From: Burkholderiales bacterium
GTDB lineage: Bacteria > Pseudomonadota > Gammaproteobacteria > Burkholderiales > Burkholderiaceae_C
Length of the DNA: 64,000 bases
Reading direction: 5' to 3'
NCBI GenBank assembly: GCA_017307865.1
Contig: JAFKGE010000022.1
Coordinates: forward strand, 1-64,000
The translations under genes and the position numbers were made by a program. This document shows positions 1 to 8,206 of this stretch, piece by piece. A model generated the notes under the pieces. It saw only the letters and a list, made by a program, of their open reading frames with translations. It searched no databases and was not told where the DNA came from. Each line of letters starts with the position of its first letter. Within the stretch, counting starts at the first letter, position 1.

Positions 1-37
1 TTCGGGCGGCAGCGCCGGCGCGCCGGCGCGCCGCGAC

Positions 38-406
38 TTAGTCGTACCCACCCGCGGAAGAGCCCCGGTACTTGATCAGCAGGTAGGCCGGGCCGAACAA
101 GGGGATTTCCTTGTCGTAGGCAAAGCGCACCACCACCTTGTCGTCGACCTTGGTGACCTCCAGGTCCTTGCCGCTGATGGAGTCGATGTAGTCCACCGAG
201 GCGGTGCGGTCGAACGAGGCGCGCACCGCCGGCACCGTGTCGCCGTCGGCGGCGGCCTTCTTGACCGCCTTGACGATGGACATGTATTCGCTCGCCGTGG
301 GCACCACCTTGGCGCCGACGATGGCCACGAAGGCCAGCACCACGCCCAAAAACAGCAGGCCGACGAACGAGATGCCGCGCTGCGACGCCGGTGACGTGTG
401 CTTCAT
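38..406 (-). CDS. DUF4845 family small membrane protein
   Basis: Predicted 122-residue inner-membrane protein of the DUF4845 family. A single hydrophobic segment lies at about residues 11-32, followed by a soluble domain rich in Lys and Val. The start is ATG at 406, preceded by a purine-rich GAGGGAGAG ribosome site, and it lies 14 nt after the lepB stop. In Burkholderiales this family sits between lepB and rnc/era, so rnc would be expected just outside the left edge. The biochemical role is unknown. The position in a lepA-lepB transcript suggests an envelope-related function, which is inference only. Confidence 0.85.
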   Translation of the reverse strand: MKHTSPASQRGISFVGLLFLGVVLAFVAIVGAKVVPTASEYMSIVKAVKKAAADGDTVPAVRASFDRTASVDYIDSISGKDLEVTKVDDKVVVRFAYDKEIPLFGPAYLLIKYRGSSAGGYD

Positions 407-420
407 GTTTGCTCTCTCCC

Positions 421-1389
421 TCATTTGAAAGGCCCGATGCGGCCCAGGTTGCCGAAGTTCATCCAGACAAAGAAGGCCTTGCCGACGATGTTGCCGTTGG
501 GCACGAAGCCCCAGTAGCGCGAATCGAGCGAGTTGTCGCGGTTGTCGCCCATCATGAAGTAATGCCCCTCGGGCACCTTGCAGGTGACGCCCTCGATGCT
601 GTAGCGGCACTGGTCGCGGTACTGAAACTGGTCCGGGTTGCCGATGAAGGCCGCGCGGCGCGTGTCGACGATGATGTTGTGATGCACGTCGCCGAGCTGT
701 TCGTTGAACTGCTTGAAGTACTCCATCGTCGACTCGTCGAAGAAGTCCGACACCGCCGTCTGCGGCACTTCCTTGCCGTTGATGGTCAGGCGCTTGTTCA
801 GGTAGGACACCTCGTCGCCCGGCAGGCCGATCACGCGCTTGATGTAGTCGACGCTGGGCTTGGGCGGATAGCGGAACACCACCACGTCGCCGCGCTGGAT
901 GGGGTTGCCCTGGGTCACCTGGGTGTTGACGACGGGCAGGCGCAGGCCATAGGTGAACTTGTTGACCAGGATCAGGTCGCCGATCAGCAGCGTCGGGATC
1001 ATCGAGCCCGACGGAATCTTGAACGGCTCGACCACGAAGGAGCGCAGCAGAAAGACGATCAGGATGACCGGGAACAGCCCGGCCGTCCAGTCCAGCCACC
1101 AGGGCTGGGCCAGCAGGCGCTCGCGCGCCGTGTCCAGGTTCTCGTCGTCGACCTTGGTGATGCCCTGCGCCGCCAGCTCGGCGCGCCGGCGCGCGCGCTG
1201 CTCGGTCAGTGCCTGCGCGGCGGCGCGACGGCGCGGCAGAAAGATGAAGCGGTCGGCCAGCCAGTACAGGCCGGTGACGACGGTGGCCAGAAACAGCAGC
1301 AGGGCAAAGTTGCCCTCGATCGACCCGGTGTACCAGGCGGCGCCGTAGCCCACGAAGGCGGCCAGGACGATGGCGGTGAGGATGGGCAT
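421..1389 (-). CDS. lepB: Signal peptidase I
   Basis: Type I signal peptidase (322 aa), which cleaves signal peptides from exported proteins at the periplasmic face of the inner membrane. Hydrophobic segments lie near residues 3-20 and 27-45, then a basic cytoplasmic linker, then a third segment near 103-118. The catalytic serine is S129 in PSGSM and the general-base lysine is K184 in DYIKRVIGLPGD. The C-terminal box GDNRDNSLDSRYWG is intact. Length and domain order match the E. coli family member. It follows lepA by 42 nt and precedes the DUF4845 gene, so these three are probably co-transcribed. Confidence 0.97.
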   Translation of the reverse strand: MPILTAIVLAAFVGYGAAWYTGSIEGNFALLLFLATVVTGLYWLADRFIFLPRRRAAAQALTEQRARRRAELAAQGITKVDDENLDTARERLLAQPWWLDWTAGLFPVILIVFLLRSFVVEPFKIPSGSMIPTLLIGDLILVNKFTYGLRLPVVNTQVTQGNPIQRGDVVVFRYPPKPSVDYIKRVIGLPGDEVSYLNKRLTINGKEVPQTAVSDFFDESTMEYFKQFNEQLGDVHHNIIVDTRRAAFIGNPDQFQYRDQCRYSIEGVTCKVPEGHYFMMGDNRDNSLDSRYWGFVPNGNIVGKAFFVWMNFGNLGRIGPFK

Positions 1390-1431
1390 TTCAGTGGTTC
1401 GTCTCGCAGCGAGTGAAAACGCGGGGGGTGA

Positions 1432-3240
1432 TCATTCTTCCACCTGCAGGATGGCCAAAAATGCCTCTTGCGGCACCTCGACCGAGCCGATCTGTTTCAT
1501 TCGCTTCTTCCCTGCCTTTTGTTTTTCGAGCAATTTGCGCTTGCGGGTGATGTCGCCACCGTAGCATTTTGCCAGCACGTTCTTGCGCAACGCCTTGATG
1601 TTCTCGCGCGCGATGATGTTGGCGCCGATGGCCGCCTGGATCGCCACGTCGAACTGCTGGCGGCTGATGATCTCGCGCATCTTGGCCGCCACCGCGCGGC
1701 CGCGGTACTGCGCCTGGCTGCGGTGCACGATGATGGACAGCGCATCCACGCGCTCGCCGTTGAGCAGGATGTCGACCTTCACCACGTCGGAGGCGCGGTA
1801 CTCCTTGAACTCATAGTCCATCGACGCATAGCCGCGCGAGACGCTCTTGAGCTTGTCGAAGAAGTCCAGCACGATCTCGCCCAGCGGCAGCTCATAGGTC
1901 AGCATGACTTGGCGGCCGTGGTATTGCATGTTGAGCTGCACGCCGCGCTTCTGGTTGCACAGCGTCATCACCGGGCCGACGTAGTCCTGCGGCATGAACA
2001 GATGCACGGTGACGATGGGCTCGCGGATTTCCTGGATGCGGCCCTGGTCGGGCATCTTGGACGGGTTCTCGACCAAGATTACTTCGCCGTCGGCCTTTTC
2101 GACCTGGTAGACCACGCTGGGCGCGGTGGTGATCAGGTCCTGGTCGAACTCGCGCTCCAGGCGCTCCTGCACGATCTCCATGTGCAACAGGCCCAGGAAG
2201 CCGCAGCGAAAGCCGAAGCCCAGCGCCTGGCTGACCTCGGGCTCGAAGCGCAGCGACGAGTCGTTGAGCTGCAGTTTCTCGAGGCTGTCGCGCAGCTGGT
2301 CGTACTGGTTGGCCTCGGTCGGGTACAGGCCGGCGAACACCTGCGGCTGCACTTCCTTGAAGCCCGGCAGCGGATGCTCGGCCGGGCCCAGATTGTTGGG
2401 CAGCTTCTTGTCCAGGGTGATGGTGTCGCCCACCTTGGCGGCCTTCAGCTCCTTGATGCCGGCAATGATGTAGCCCACCTCGCCCGCCTTGAGCTGCTCA
2501 CGCTGCTCGGTGGCGGGTGTGAACACGCCCAGCTGGTTGGCTTCGTAGGCGGCGCCGGTGGCCATCATGCGAAAGCGTTCGCCCTTCTTCAGCTCGCCAT
2601 CGACCACGCGCACCAGCATCACCACGCCGACGTAGGCGTCGAACCAGCTGTCGATGATCATGGCGCGCAAGGGCGCCTGCAGCTTGCCGCGCGGCGCCGG
2701 CACCTTGGCGACGATCTGCTCCAGCACCTCGTCGATGCCCATACCGGTCTTGGCCGAGATGGCGATCGCCTCGCTGGCGTCGATGCCGATCACGTCCTCG
2801 ATCTCTGCCTTGGCGGTTTCCGGATCGGCCTGTGGCAGATCCATCTTGTTGAGCACCGGCAGCACCTCCACGCCGAGGTCGAGCGCCGTGTAGCAGTTGG
2901 CCACCGTCTGCGCTTCGACGCCCTGCGAGGCATCGACGACGAGCAGTGCACCTTCGCAGGCCGACAGCGAACGCGAGACTTCATACGAGAAGTCGACGTG
3001 GCCCGGCGTGTCGATCAGGTTGAGGTTGTAGACGCGGCCGTCGCGCGCCGTGTAGTGCAGCGCGGCGGTCTGCGCCTTGATGGTTATCCCCCGTTCCTTC
3101 TCGATGTCCATCGAGTCGAGCACCTGCGCCTGCATCTCGCGCTCGGCCAGGCCGCCGCAGCGCTGAATCAGGCGATCGGCCAGCGTGGATTTGCCGTGGT
3201 CGATGTGCGCGATGATTGAAAAATTTCTGATGTGATCCAT
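1432..3240 (-). CDS. lepA: Elongation factor 4 (LepA)
   Basis: Ribosome-associated GTPase EF4 (602 aa; E. coli LepA is 599), which influences translation initiation and ribosome state. The start is ATG at 3240, giving [19 protein letters not shown] with the G1 loop at residues 11-19. In-frame sequence further upstream runs back to 3327, but it passes through the terminator hairpin and lacks family similarity. The G3 motif DTPGHVD, the G4 motif NKMDLP, and the LepA-specific C-terminal domain ending near [17 protein letters not shown] are present. An intrinsic terminator lies 45-77 nt upstream of the start codon, so lepA may be attenuated or may depend on read-through. Confidence 0.97.
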   Translation of the reverse strand: MDHIRNFSIIAHIDHGKSTLADRLIQRCGGLAEREMQAQVLDSMDIEKERGITIKAQTAALHYTARDGRVYNLNLIDTPGHVDFSYEVSRSLSACEGALLVVDASQGVEAQTVANCYTALDLGVEVLPVLNKMDLPQADPETAKAEIEDVIGIDASEAIAISAKTGMGIDEVLEQIVAKVPAPRGKLQAPLRAMIIDSWFDAYVGVVMLVRVVDGELKKGERFRMMATGAAYEANQLGVFTPATEQREQLKAGEVGYIIAGIKELKAAKVGDTITLDKKLPNNLGPAEHPLPGFKEVQPQVFAGLYPTEANQYDQLRDSLEKLQLNDSSLRFEPEVSQALGFGFRCGFLGLLHMEIVQERLEREFDQDLITTAPSVVYQVEKADGEVILVENPSKMPDQGRIQEIREPIVTVHLFMPQDYVGPVMTLCNQKRGVQLNMQYHGRQVMLTYELPLGEIVLDFFDKLKSVSRGYASMDYEFKEYRASDVVKVDILLNGERVDALSIIVHRSQAQYRGRAVAAKMREIISRQQFDVAIQAAIGANIIARENIKALRKNVLAKCYGGDITRKRKLLEKQKAGKKRMKQIGSVEVPQEAFLAILQVEE

Positions 3241-3284
3241 CAAGGAACGAAGGCAAGTGTTTGATCGCGCACGCTCGGCGCATG

Positions 3285-3317
3285 AAAAAAGGGCGCGCCC
3301 TGAATGTGACGCGCCCT
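3285..3317 (-). terminator. Intrinsic terminator upstream of lepA
   Basis: On the minus strand an 8-bp stem, AGGGCGCG with CGCGCCCT (arms at 3310-3317 and 3290-3297), encloses a 12-nt loop and runs directly into TTTTTT at 3290-3285. This is a textbook rho-independent terminator. It lies 45 nt before the lepA start codon and about 415 nt after the degP stop. Confidence 0.75.
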
Positions 3318-3350
3318 CAACCAACAATCTATGGCAACTGCGATAGTTGG
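3285..3350 (-). ncRNA. Candidate ~66-nt small RNA (or lepA attenuator)
   Basis: The minus strand carries a promoter-like pair, then a short sequence beginning CCAACTATCGCAGTTG, then a GC-rich hairpin ending in a T run. The 5' part can fold (CCAAC with GTTGG about 20 nt later, or CAACT with AGTTG as a tight loop). The 3' part is the terminator at 3285-3317. If transcription starts about 7 nt after the -10 box, the product would be about 66 nt. There is no credible ORF. The alternative is a transcription attenuator in the lepA leader. Expression has not been shown. Confidence 0.5.
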
Positions 3351-3356
3351 AGCTTC

Positions 3357-3384
3357 ATTGTAGGCAAAAACCGCTGGGGCCAAG
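3357..3384 (-). promoter_or_regulatory. Putative sigma-70 promoter for the small RNA / lepA leader
   Basis: On the minus strand, -35 CTTGGC (3384-3379), a 16-nt spacer and -10 TACAAT (3362-3357). The predicted start is near 3350. It reads straight into the candidate small RNA and its terminator. Confidence 0.45.
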
Positions 3385-3385
3385 A

Positions 3386-3733
3386 TTGAAAATCCAAAAT
3401 CGGAGGGCGTTGCAGGCTCACAACGGAATATTCATCAACAGCTTATCCACAGATATTTCTGGATGAGCCGTGAACAAGCTGTGATTTGACTGGGCATGGC
3501 TTGTGAAAAAGCCGGGCGTCTTGCGCATCGTGGGCTCAAGCCGTCCTGATATTCCGAAATCCGTAGAAAGTTGGGCGCGATTTTACCGAACTCCATCTGA
3601 GCGCCCCGCGTTTGATCCACACCGTCCGGCATGGGCCAAACCCGGGGTCACCACTCCGAACCGCTCGCCGGCCGTGGCAAAGCCGCCAAAACCCAGCAAA
3701 ACGTAGGGGTTTTCAGCCTTTGTCCGGCTCCCG
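3386..3733. other. Intergenic region between degP and the lepA leader
   Basis: About 350 bp without a credible gene. Short open frames here have no start context and no recognisable protein features. The sequence is visibly less GC-rich than its neighbours. The only structured features I see are a perfect DnaA-box consensus at 3443-3451 and an inverted repeat flanking it (CAGCTT near 3439 with AAGCTG near 3476). Confidence 0.5.
3443..3451 (+). promoter_or_regulatory. Perfect-consensus DnaA box
   Basis: TTATCCACA, the high-affinity DnaA-box consensus, as a single copy between degP and lepA. It is flanked by CAGCTT/AAGCTG arms. One 9-mer does not make an origin, and no AT-rich unwinding element or box cluster is visible. 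It may be a titration or regulatory site, or chance. Confidence 0.35.
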
Positions 3734-5224
3734 TCAGCGCGTCGCCCGCACCAGCACGAACTGCACCAGGTCGCCGCGCTGCACCAGCATGTTGACGGGC
3801 TTGCTGCGGTCGGCCTTGGCCACGGCCGCCTCGAACTCGCGCACGCTGGCGACCTCGACGTTGCTCACGGCCAGGATCACGTCGCCCTCGCGCAGGCCGG
3901 CACGCGCCGCCGCGTCGGCCACCGCCGTCACGCGCACGCCATGCTTGACCTTGAGTTCCTTTCGCTGCGCGTCCGTCAGGTCGGTCACCGTCACGCCGAG
4001 CGCCTGCGCCGTGTTGGCGGCCTTGGCCGGTTCGCTGCTGCGCGCGGCCGGCTTGCCGCTGGCCGCCACGGCATCGGGCTCCAGCTCGGCAATGGTCATC
4101 GTCAGATCGCGGTTCTGGCCGCGGCGAAACACCGTCACCGTACTGCGCGTGCCGGGCTTGGTGTTGCCCACCAGGCGCGGCAGGTCGCTGGCCTTGTCGA
4201 TGGTCTTGCCGTCGAAGCGAACGATGATGTCGCCCGCCTCCACGCCCGCCTTCTCGGCCGGCGAGCCGCCTTCCACGTTGCGCACCAGCGCGCCCTGCGG
4301 CTTGCCCAGGCCGATGGACTCGGCCACCTCGCGCGTCACCTGGTCGATGCGCACGCCGATGCGCCCGCGCGTGACGTGGCCGCTGGCGCGCAACTGGTCG
4401 CTCACGCGCATGGCCTCGTCGATCGGGATGGCGAACGAGATGCCCATGAAGCCGCCCGAGCGCGAATAGATCTGGCTGTTGATGCCCACCACCTCGCCGC
4501 GCATGTTGATCAGCGGTCCGCCCGAGTTGCCGGGGTTGACCGCCACATCGGTCTGGATGAAGGGCAGGTAGTCGCCGGTGTCGCGCTGCTTGGCGCTGAC
4601 GATGCCGGCGGTAACGGTGTTTTCCAGCCCGAAGGGCGAGCCGATGGCCATCACCCATTCGCCCACGCGCAGGCGGCTGACATCGCCCGTCTTCACGAAG
4701 GGCAGGCCGCTGGCGTCGATCTTGACCAGGGCCACGTCGGTGCGCTTGTCGGCACCGACGATGCGGGCCTTGAACTCGCGCTTGTCGGTCAGCGTGACGA
4801 TCACCTCGTCGGCGCCGTCGACCACGTGCGCATTGGTCATGACGTAGCCGTCGGCCGACAGGATGAAGCCCGAGCCCACGCCGCGCGGCACCTCCTCGTC
4901 GGGGGCCTGGGGCGCCGGCCGGTTGGGCTTGCCGGGGCGCGGCAGGTTGGGCATGGGCACGCCGAAGAAACGCCGGAAGAACTCCTGCATCTCCGGGTCC
5001 ATCGCCCCATCGTCGCCGCCCCTGGCGCGCGCGCGCTCCATGGTGCGGATGTTGACCACCGCCGGACTGACCAGGTCGACCAGATCGGTGAAGTCCGGCA
5101 GGGTGCGCACCACGGGCGCCGGCTGGGCTGCCGCGGGCAGCGTGACGGTCCAGGCGCCGGCGCTCAGCAGCAGGGGCACGATGAGGCCCGCAAGCTGGGC
5201 ACGGCGGAAGACGGCAGTTTTCAT
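3734..5224 (-). CDS. degP: Periplasmic serine protease/chaperone of the Do (DegP/MucD) family
   Basis: HtrA-type periplasmic protease (496 aa) that degrades misfolded envelope proteins. It has an N-terminal signal peptide (residues 1 to about 33, ending AAAQ), a trypsin-like domain with triad H133 (TNAHVV), D163 (RTDVALVKI) and S234 (GNSGGP), then two PDZ domains (roughly 280-380 and 405-490). The segment 65-110 is a Gly/Pro-rich Q-linker with a PxMQEFFRRFFG loop typical of DegQ/MucD. It is the last gene of the rpoE-rseA-rseB-degP cluster, 67 nt after rseB, which fits sigma-E control. No sigma-E promoter was found directly in front of it. Confidence 0.95.
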   Translation of the reverse strand: MKTAVFRRAQLAGLIVPLLLSAGAWTVTLPAAAQPAPVVRTLPDFTDLVDLVSPAVVNIRTMERARARGGDDGAMDPEMQEFFRRFFGVPMPNLPRPGKPNRPAPQAPDEEVPRGVGSGFILSADGYVMTNAHVVDGADEVIVTLTDKREFKARIVGADKRTDVALVKIDASGLPFVKTGDVSRLRVGEWVMAIGSPFGLENTVTAGIVSAKQRDTGDYLPFIQTDVAVNPGNSGGPLINMRGEVVGINSQIYSRSGGFMGISFAIPIDEAMRVSDQLRASGHVTRGRIGVRIDQVTREVAESIGLGKPQGALVRNVEGGSPAEKAGVEAGDIIVRFDGKTIDKASDLPRLVGNTKPGTRSTVTVFRRGQNRDLTMTIAELEPDAVAASGKPAARSSEPAKAANTAQALGVTVTDLTDAQRKELKVKHGVRVTAVADAAARAGLREGDVILAVSNVEVASVREFEAAVAKADRSKPVNMLVQRGDLVQFVLVRATR

Positions 5225-5291
5225 GTCGGGGTTCGGTCGATGTCGGTTGGAAGAAGGCGCGCCACCAGGCTGGGGCCGTGGGCGCGATGAA

Positions 5292-6386
5292 TCACTTGTC
5301 GTGGCGCAGATTGTCGAGCAGGGCGGTCAGGGTCTGGCGCGGCACCTCGCCGATCAGGGTGACCCACCAGGGCCCTTCGGCGCCGGGCCAGCGGCGGCTC
5401 ATGGCATGCGTGGCGCCCAGGCTGGACACCCCGGCATGCACGTGGCGCTTGGCGTCGAAGGGCTCGATGAATATCGACACCGTGGCCAGGCCGTCCGAAA
5501 ACACCCATTGCACGACCGAGTTCGACGCCCCCATGGACTGCCGAAAGCAGCCCTGCGGCTCGAAGCCCGGCACCGGCTGCTCCAGGCGCCAGCCCTCGCG
5601 CGCAGCGTCGATGCGCACGCGCTCGATGCGCACCTTGCGCCAGCCCTCGGTGCTGGGCATGGCCAGCTGGGTCTTGACGGCCGGCTCGGGCGGATCGAGC
5701 TGTACCTCGGAAAACGCCGACTGCTCCAGCACCTTGCCGGCGCCGTCCAGCGTCTGCGTCTTGAGCACCAGGCCCGTGCGGCGCTCGCTCCAGATGCGGT
5801 AGCCGAAGCGCCATTGATCGACCGGCTTGAGCACCACCACGTCGGTGGTCATGCCGGCCACGCGATCCTGGCCCGTCTCCTGGGCCGTGTAGTGCTCGGC
5901 CGCGGCCTGATCGGCACCCGGGCGCAGCAGGTTGGGAAAGCGCCCGCCGGGCGCGCGCTGCTCGGAACGCAGCACATGGGCATCAGGCAGCAGCAGGCTG
6001 ACCTCGTCGTTGCGCCGGAAGGTCGAGCGCGGCGGGCCCGACAGCGCGTCGACGCGCTCGAACTGCACGTCGCCCTCGCACAAATGCCAGATGCGCGCAC
6101 TGGCCATAGCGCCGTTGGACGCGCTGACCACGTAGGTGCCGACAAACGACGGCACGCTGGAGCCCTGCTGCAGGCGCACCAGCCACTCGTCGACGCTGCG
6201 CTGCGGCGGCCCCACGGGTCGGCCCGCACCGCCGCCGAACGCCCCCTGCGCGGCAGCACAGCTCAGCACGCCGCCGGCGCACCACAACAGCGCCAGGGCG
6301 CTCATGCGGCGCATCCAGCCGCGGCGCCACGGCGCGTCGGCCCAGCCTGCCGGGCGCCAGGCGCCCTCCCCGGCCAGCCGGCTCAA
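5292..6386 (-). CDS. rseB: Sigma-E regulator RseB/MucB
   Basis: Periplasmic MucB/RseB protein that binds the anti-sigma factor RseA and shields it from proteolysis. Recognisable MucB_RseB features are VDEWLVRLQQGS, FVGTYVVS, and FRRNDEVSLLLPDAHVLRSEQ, followed by a C-terminal domain with WVFSDGLATVSIFIEPF. The start is uncertain. A TTG at 6386 overlaps the rseA stop codon and has AAGGG 8 nt upstream, which suggests translational coupling. An internal ATG at 6314 would give a conventional signal peptide (MRRMSALALLWCAGGVLSC) but lacks a ribosome site. Both agree on the mature protein. Confidence 0.9.
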   Translation of the reverse strand: MSRLAGEGAWRPAGWADAPWRRGWMRRMSALALLWCAGGVLSCAAAQGAFGGGAGRPVGPPQRSVDEWLVRLQQGSSVPSFVGTYVVSASNGAMASARIWHLCEGDVQFERVDALSGPPRSTFRRNDEVSLLLPDAHVLRSEQRAPGGRFPNLLRPGADQAAAEHYTAQETGQDRVAGMTTDVVVLKPVDQWRFGYRIWSERRTGLVLKTQTLDGAGKVLEQSAFSEVQLDPPEPAVKTQLAMPSTEGWRKVRIERVRIDAAREGWRLEQPVPGFEPQGCFRQSMGASNSVVQWVFSDGLATVSIFIEPFDAKRHVHAGVSSLGATHAMSRRWPGAEGPWWVTLIGEVPRQTLTALLDNLRHDK

Positions 6387-7003
6387 CGCGTCGACCCTTC
6401 AAACGTGGCGGCGCGCAAGAAGCCCGCCGTGTTGCCGAACGCCGACACCCCGGCCGCCTGGCGGTGCGCGGCCAGCAACTGGTCGAGCTCGGGGTCGCGC
6501 AGCATCACGGGCGTGGCCGGGGCTGGCGCAGCCGCCGGGCTTTGTTGCTGTGCCAACTGCACCACGGCCGTGGCGGGCGCCGCCGGGCCAGTGCTCGAGG
6601 CCAGTTGCGCCCCGCCCGCCGGAGCCGCCGGGCCGATGCCGCCCAGCACGCCCCAGCCGATGGCCGCAACGGCCGCCAGCGAGGCGAAGCCGGCCGCCAT
6701 CTTCCAGCGAAACACGCCATCGTTGGCCGCCTCGTGCCGGGTTTCGGCCACGACCGCCGGCGCATCGACCAACCCCTGCGGCACCGGTTGCGGCGGCAGC
6801 TGCTGGCGCAGGCGCGCGACGAAGGCCGCGTCGCCCCGGCCATCACCCAGGTCGGGCGCGCGCAGCACGTCGCCGATCAGGTGGTACAGGTGCCAGCTCT
6901 CGCGGGCCTCGGCGGCATCGGCCGCCGCCAGCACGGCCGCGGCCTGAGCGGGCGTCAGCTCGCCATCCATCAGGGCAGAAATCTGTTCACGATCGCAGTT
7001 CAT
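6383..7003 (-). CDS. rseA: Anti-sigma-E factor RseA/MucA
   Basis: Single-pass inner-membrane anti-sigma factor (206 aa). The cytoplasmic N-terminus (MNCDREQISALMDGEL, then ESWHLYHLIGDVLR near 35-48) is the sigma-binding RseA_N domain. A transmembrane segment follows at about 102-122 (KMAAGFASLAAVAAIGWGVL), then a periplasmic tail rich in Ala, Pro and Gln. It starts 18 nt after the rpoE stop and overlaps rseB by 4 nt, as expected for a co-regulated partner-switch operon. The linker after the membrane segment is very Ala-rich and low in complexity. Confidence 0.93.
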   Translation of the reverse strand: MNCDREQISALMDGELTPAQAAAVLAAADAAEARESWHLYHLIGDVLRAPDLGDGRGDAAFVARLRQQLPPQPVPQGLVDAPAVVAETRHEAANDGVFRWKMAAGFASLAAVAAIGWGVLGGIGPAAPAGGAQLASSTGPAAPATAVVQLAQQQSPAAAPAPATPVMLRDPELDQLLAAHRQAAGVSAFGNTAGFLRAATFEGSTR

Positions 7004-7021
7004 GACAACACACCTCCAGCG

Positions 7022-7648
7022 TCACCAGCGTTTGCCGGACTGGTGACTGAGCAAGGGCTTGACCTTGGCCGAGATCGCCTCGCGCGCCCGGAAAATCCGG
7101 CTGCGTACGGTTCCGATGGGGCAGTTCATGGTCTCGGCAATTTCTTCGTAACTGAGGCCTTCGATCTCGCGCAAGGTGATGGCCTGGCGCAAATCCTCGG
7201 GCAGGGCTTCCATGGCGGCGTTGACGGCGGCGGCGATTTCACGGGCCGCCAGCTCGGATTCCGGCGTGGATTCGGAAATTAGTTCGTTCTCGCGGCGCGA
7301 AGTTTCATCGTCGTCGTCGACCGAGCGCAAGGCGGCCTCGGTGACGATGGGATCGCGCTTGAGCTCCAGCAGCGCCTTCTTGGCCGTATTGACCGCGATC
7401 CGGTACAGCCAGGTGTAGAACTGCGCGTCGCCCCGAAACTGCGGCAGCGCCCGCCAGGCGCGGATGAAGGTCTCCTGCGCGATGTCGTCCACCAGGTCGA
7501 CGTCGCGCACCAGGCGCCCGATCAGGCGCTGGATGCGGCGCTGGTACTTGATGACCAGCAGCTCGTAGGCCCGGGCGTCGCCCGCGGCGGCGCGCTGCAC
7601 GATCAGCGCTTCGTTTTCGGGGGGTGGGGTGGGAGATGACACCGACAC
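7022..7648 (-). CDS. rpoE: RNA polymerase sigma factor RpoE (sigma-24, AlgU)
   Basis: Group IV extracytoplasmic-function sigma factor (208 aa) directing the envelope-stress regulon. Region 2 is seen in YELLVIKYQRRIQRLIGRLV...DDIAQETFIRAWRALPQFRG with FYTWLYRIAVNTAKK. Region 4 is EDLRQAITLREIEGLSYEEIAETMNCPIGTVRSRIFRARE. The chosen start is GTG at 7648; a second GTG lies two codons in. An acidic insert between regions 2 and 4 (SVDDDDETSRRE) is common in betaproteobacterial RpoE. The gene heads the rseA-rseB-degP cluster and directly follows the hypothetical membrane gene downstream of fabF. Confidence 0.97.
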   Translation of the reverse strand: MSVSSPTPPPENEALIVQRAAAGDARAYELLVIKYQRRIQRLIGRLVRDVDLVDDIAQETFIRAWRALPQFRGDAQFYTWLYRIAVNTAKKALLELKRDPIVTEAALRSVDDDDETSRRENELISESTPESELAAREIAAAVNAAMEALPEDLRQAITLREIEGLSYEEIAETMNCPIGTVRSRIFRAREAISAKVKPLLSHQSGKRW

Positions 7649-7678
7649 GGCTGACTCGGAACCCGGCGCAAGCAGCGC

Positions 7679-8161
7679 TCAGGCCCGCGCGCCCTCCCCC
7701 AGGTCGGCCGCCGGTGCCGGCGCGCCGGCATGCACGGCGCAGCGCAGCAGGTGCCAGCCGGCCGCATCGCGCCCGGCCTGCGCCCACAACCAGCGGCTGC
7801 GCCCCGCCTCGACGCCGCTCGCGCGCAGCAGCAGGGCCCATTGCAGGTCCAGGCGCGGCTCCAGCCGCTGGAGGGCGGCGTCGTCGCCCTCGTTCGGGGC
7901 ACCGGCGCCCAGCCGCCACTGCGCGCCGTCCCAGCTCAGGCGCCGCGGACGCTGCGCCCACCACCAGTGAGCCAGGGCGGCACCGGCCAGCAGCGGCACG
8001 CCCAGCAGCGCGGCCGCCGGCCAGCCCGAGGCGGCCAGGTCCGGCTGCAGCATCAGTGCCACCGCGACGGCCACCCAGCCCACGGCCCACAGCCCCAGCA
8101 GCAGGGCTGCCAGCTGCGGTGTGCGACCGGTGGGATGGGTGACGGCGGGGGCAGCGTGCAT
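7679..8161 (-). CDS. Hypothetical membrane protein between fabF and rpoE
   Basis: Not recognised by function (160 aa). Two hydrophobic helices (about residues 16-38 and 46-66) are followed by WWWAQRPRRLSWDGAQWRL and a soluble tail containing two Trp-rich strands. It starts at ATG 8161, 45 nt after the fabF stop, and ends 30 nt before rpoE, so it is probably co-transcribed with both. A short two-helix protein at this point between fabF and rpoE is common in Comamonadaceae as far as I recall. A membrane role in the lipid or envelope-stress context is only inference. Confidence 0.7.
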   Translation of the reverse strand: MHAAPAVTHPTGRTPQLAALLLGLWAVGWVAVAVALMLQPDLAASGWPAAALLGVPLLAGAALAHWWWAQRPRRLSWDGAQWRLGAGAPNEGDDAALQRLEPRLDLQWALLLRASGVEAGRSRWLWAQAGRDAAGWHLLRCAVHAGAPAPAADLGEGARA

Positions 8162-8206
8162 GAGGTTCGCCGCGCAGGCAGCGCCAGGCCAGCGCCGCCT
8201 ACGCCG

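Noticed and set aside
1468-3219. Long open frame on the plus strand opposite lepA
   Set aside because: It mirrors the codons of lepA in high-GC DNA, has His/Arg/Ala-rich low-complexity translation and no family features. Similar antisense frames opposite degP, plsX, the TonB receptor, waaA, recN and the RND pump were dropped for the same reason.
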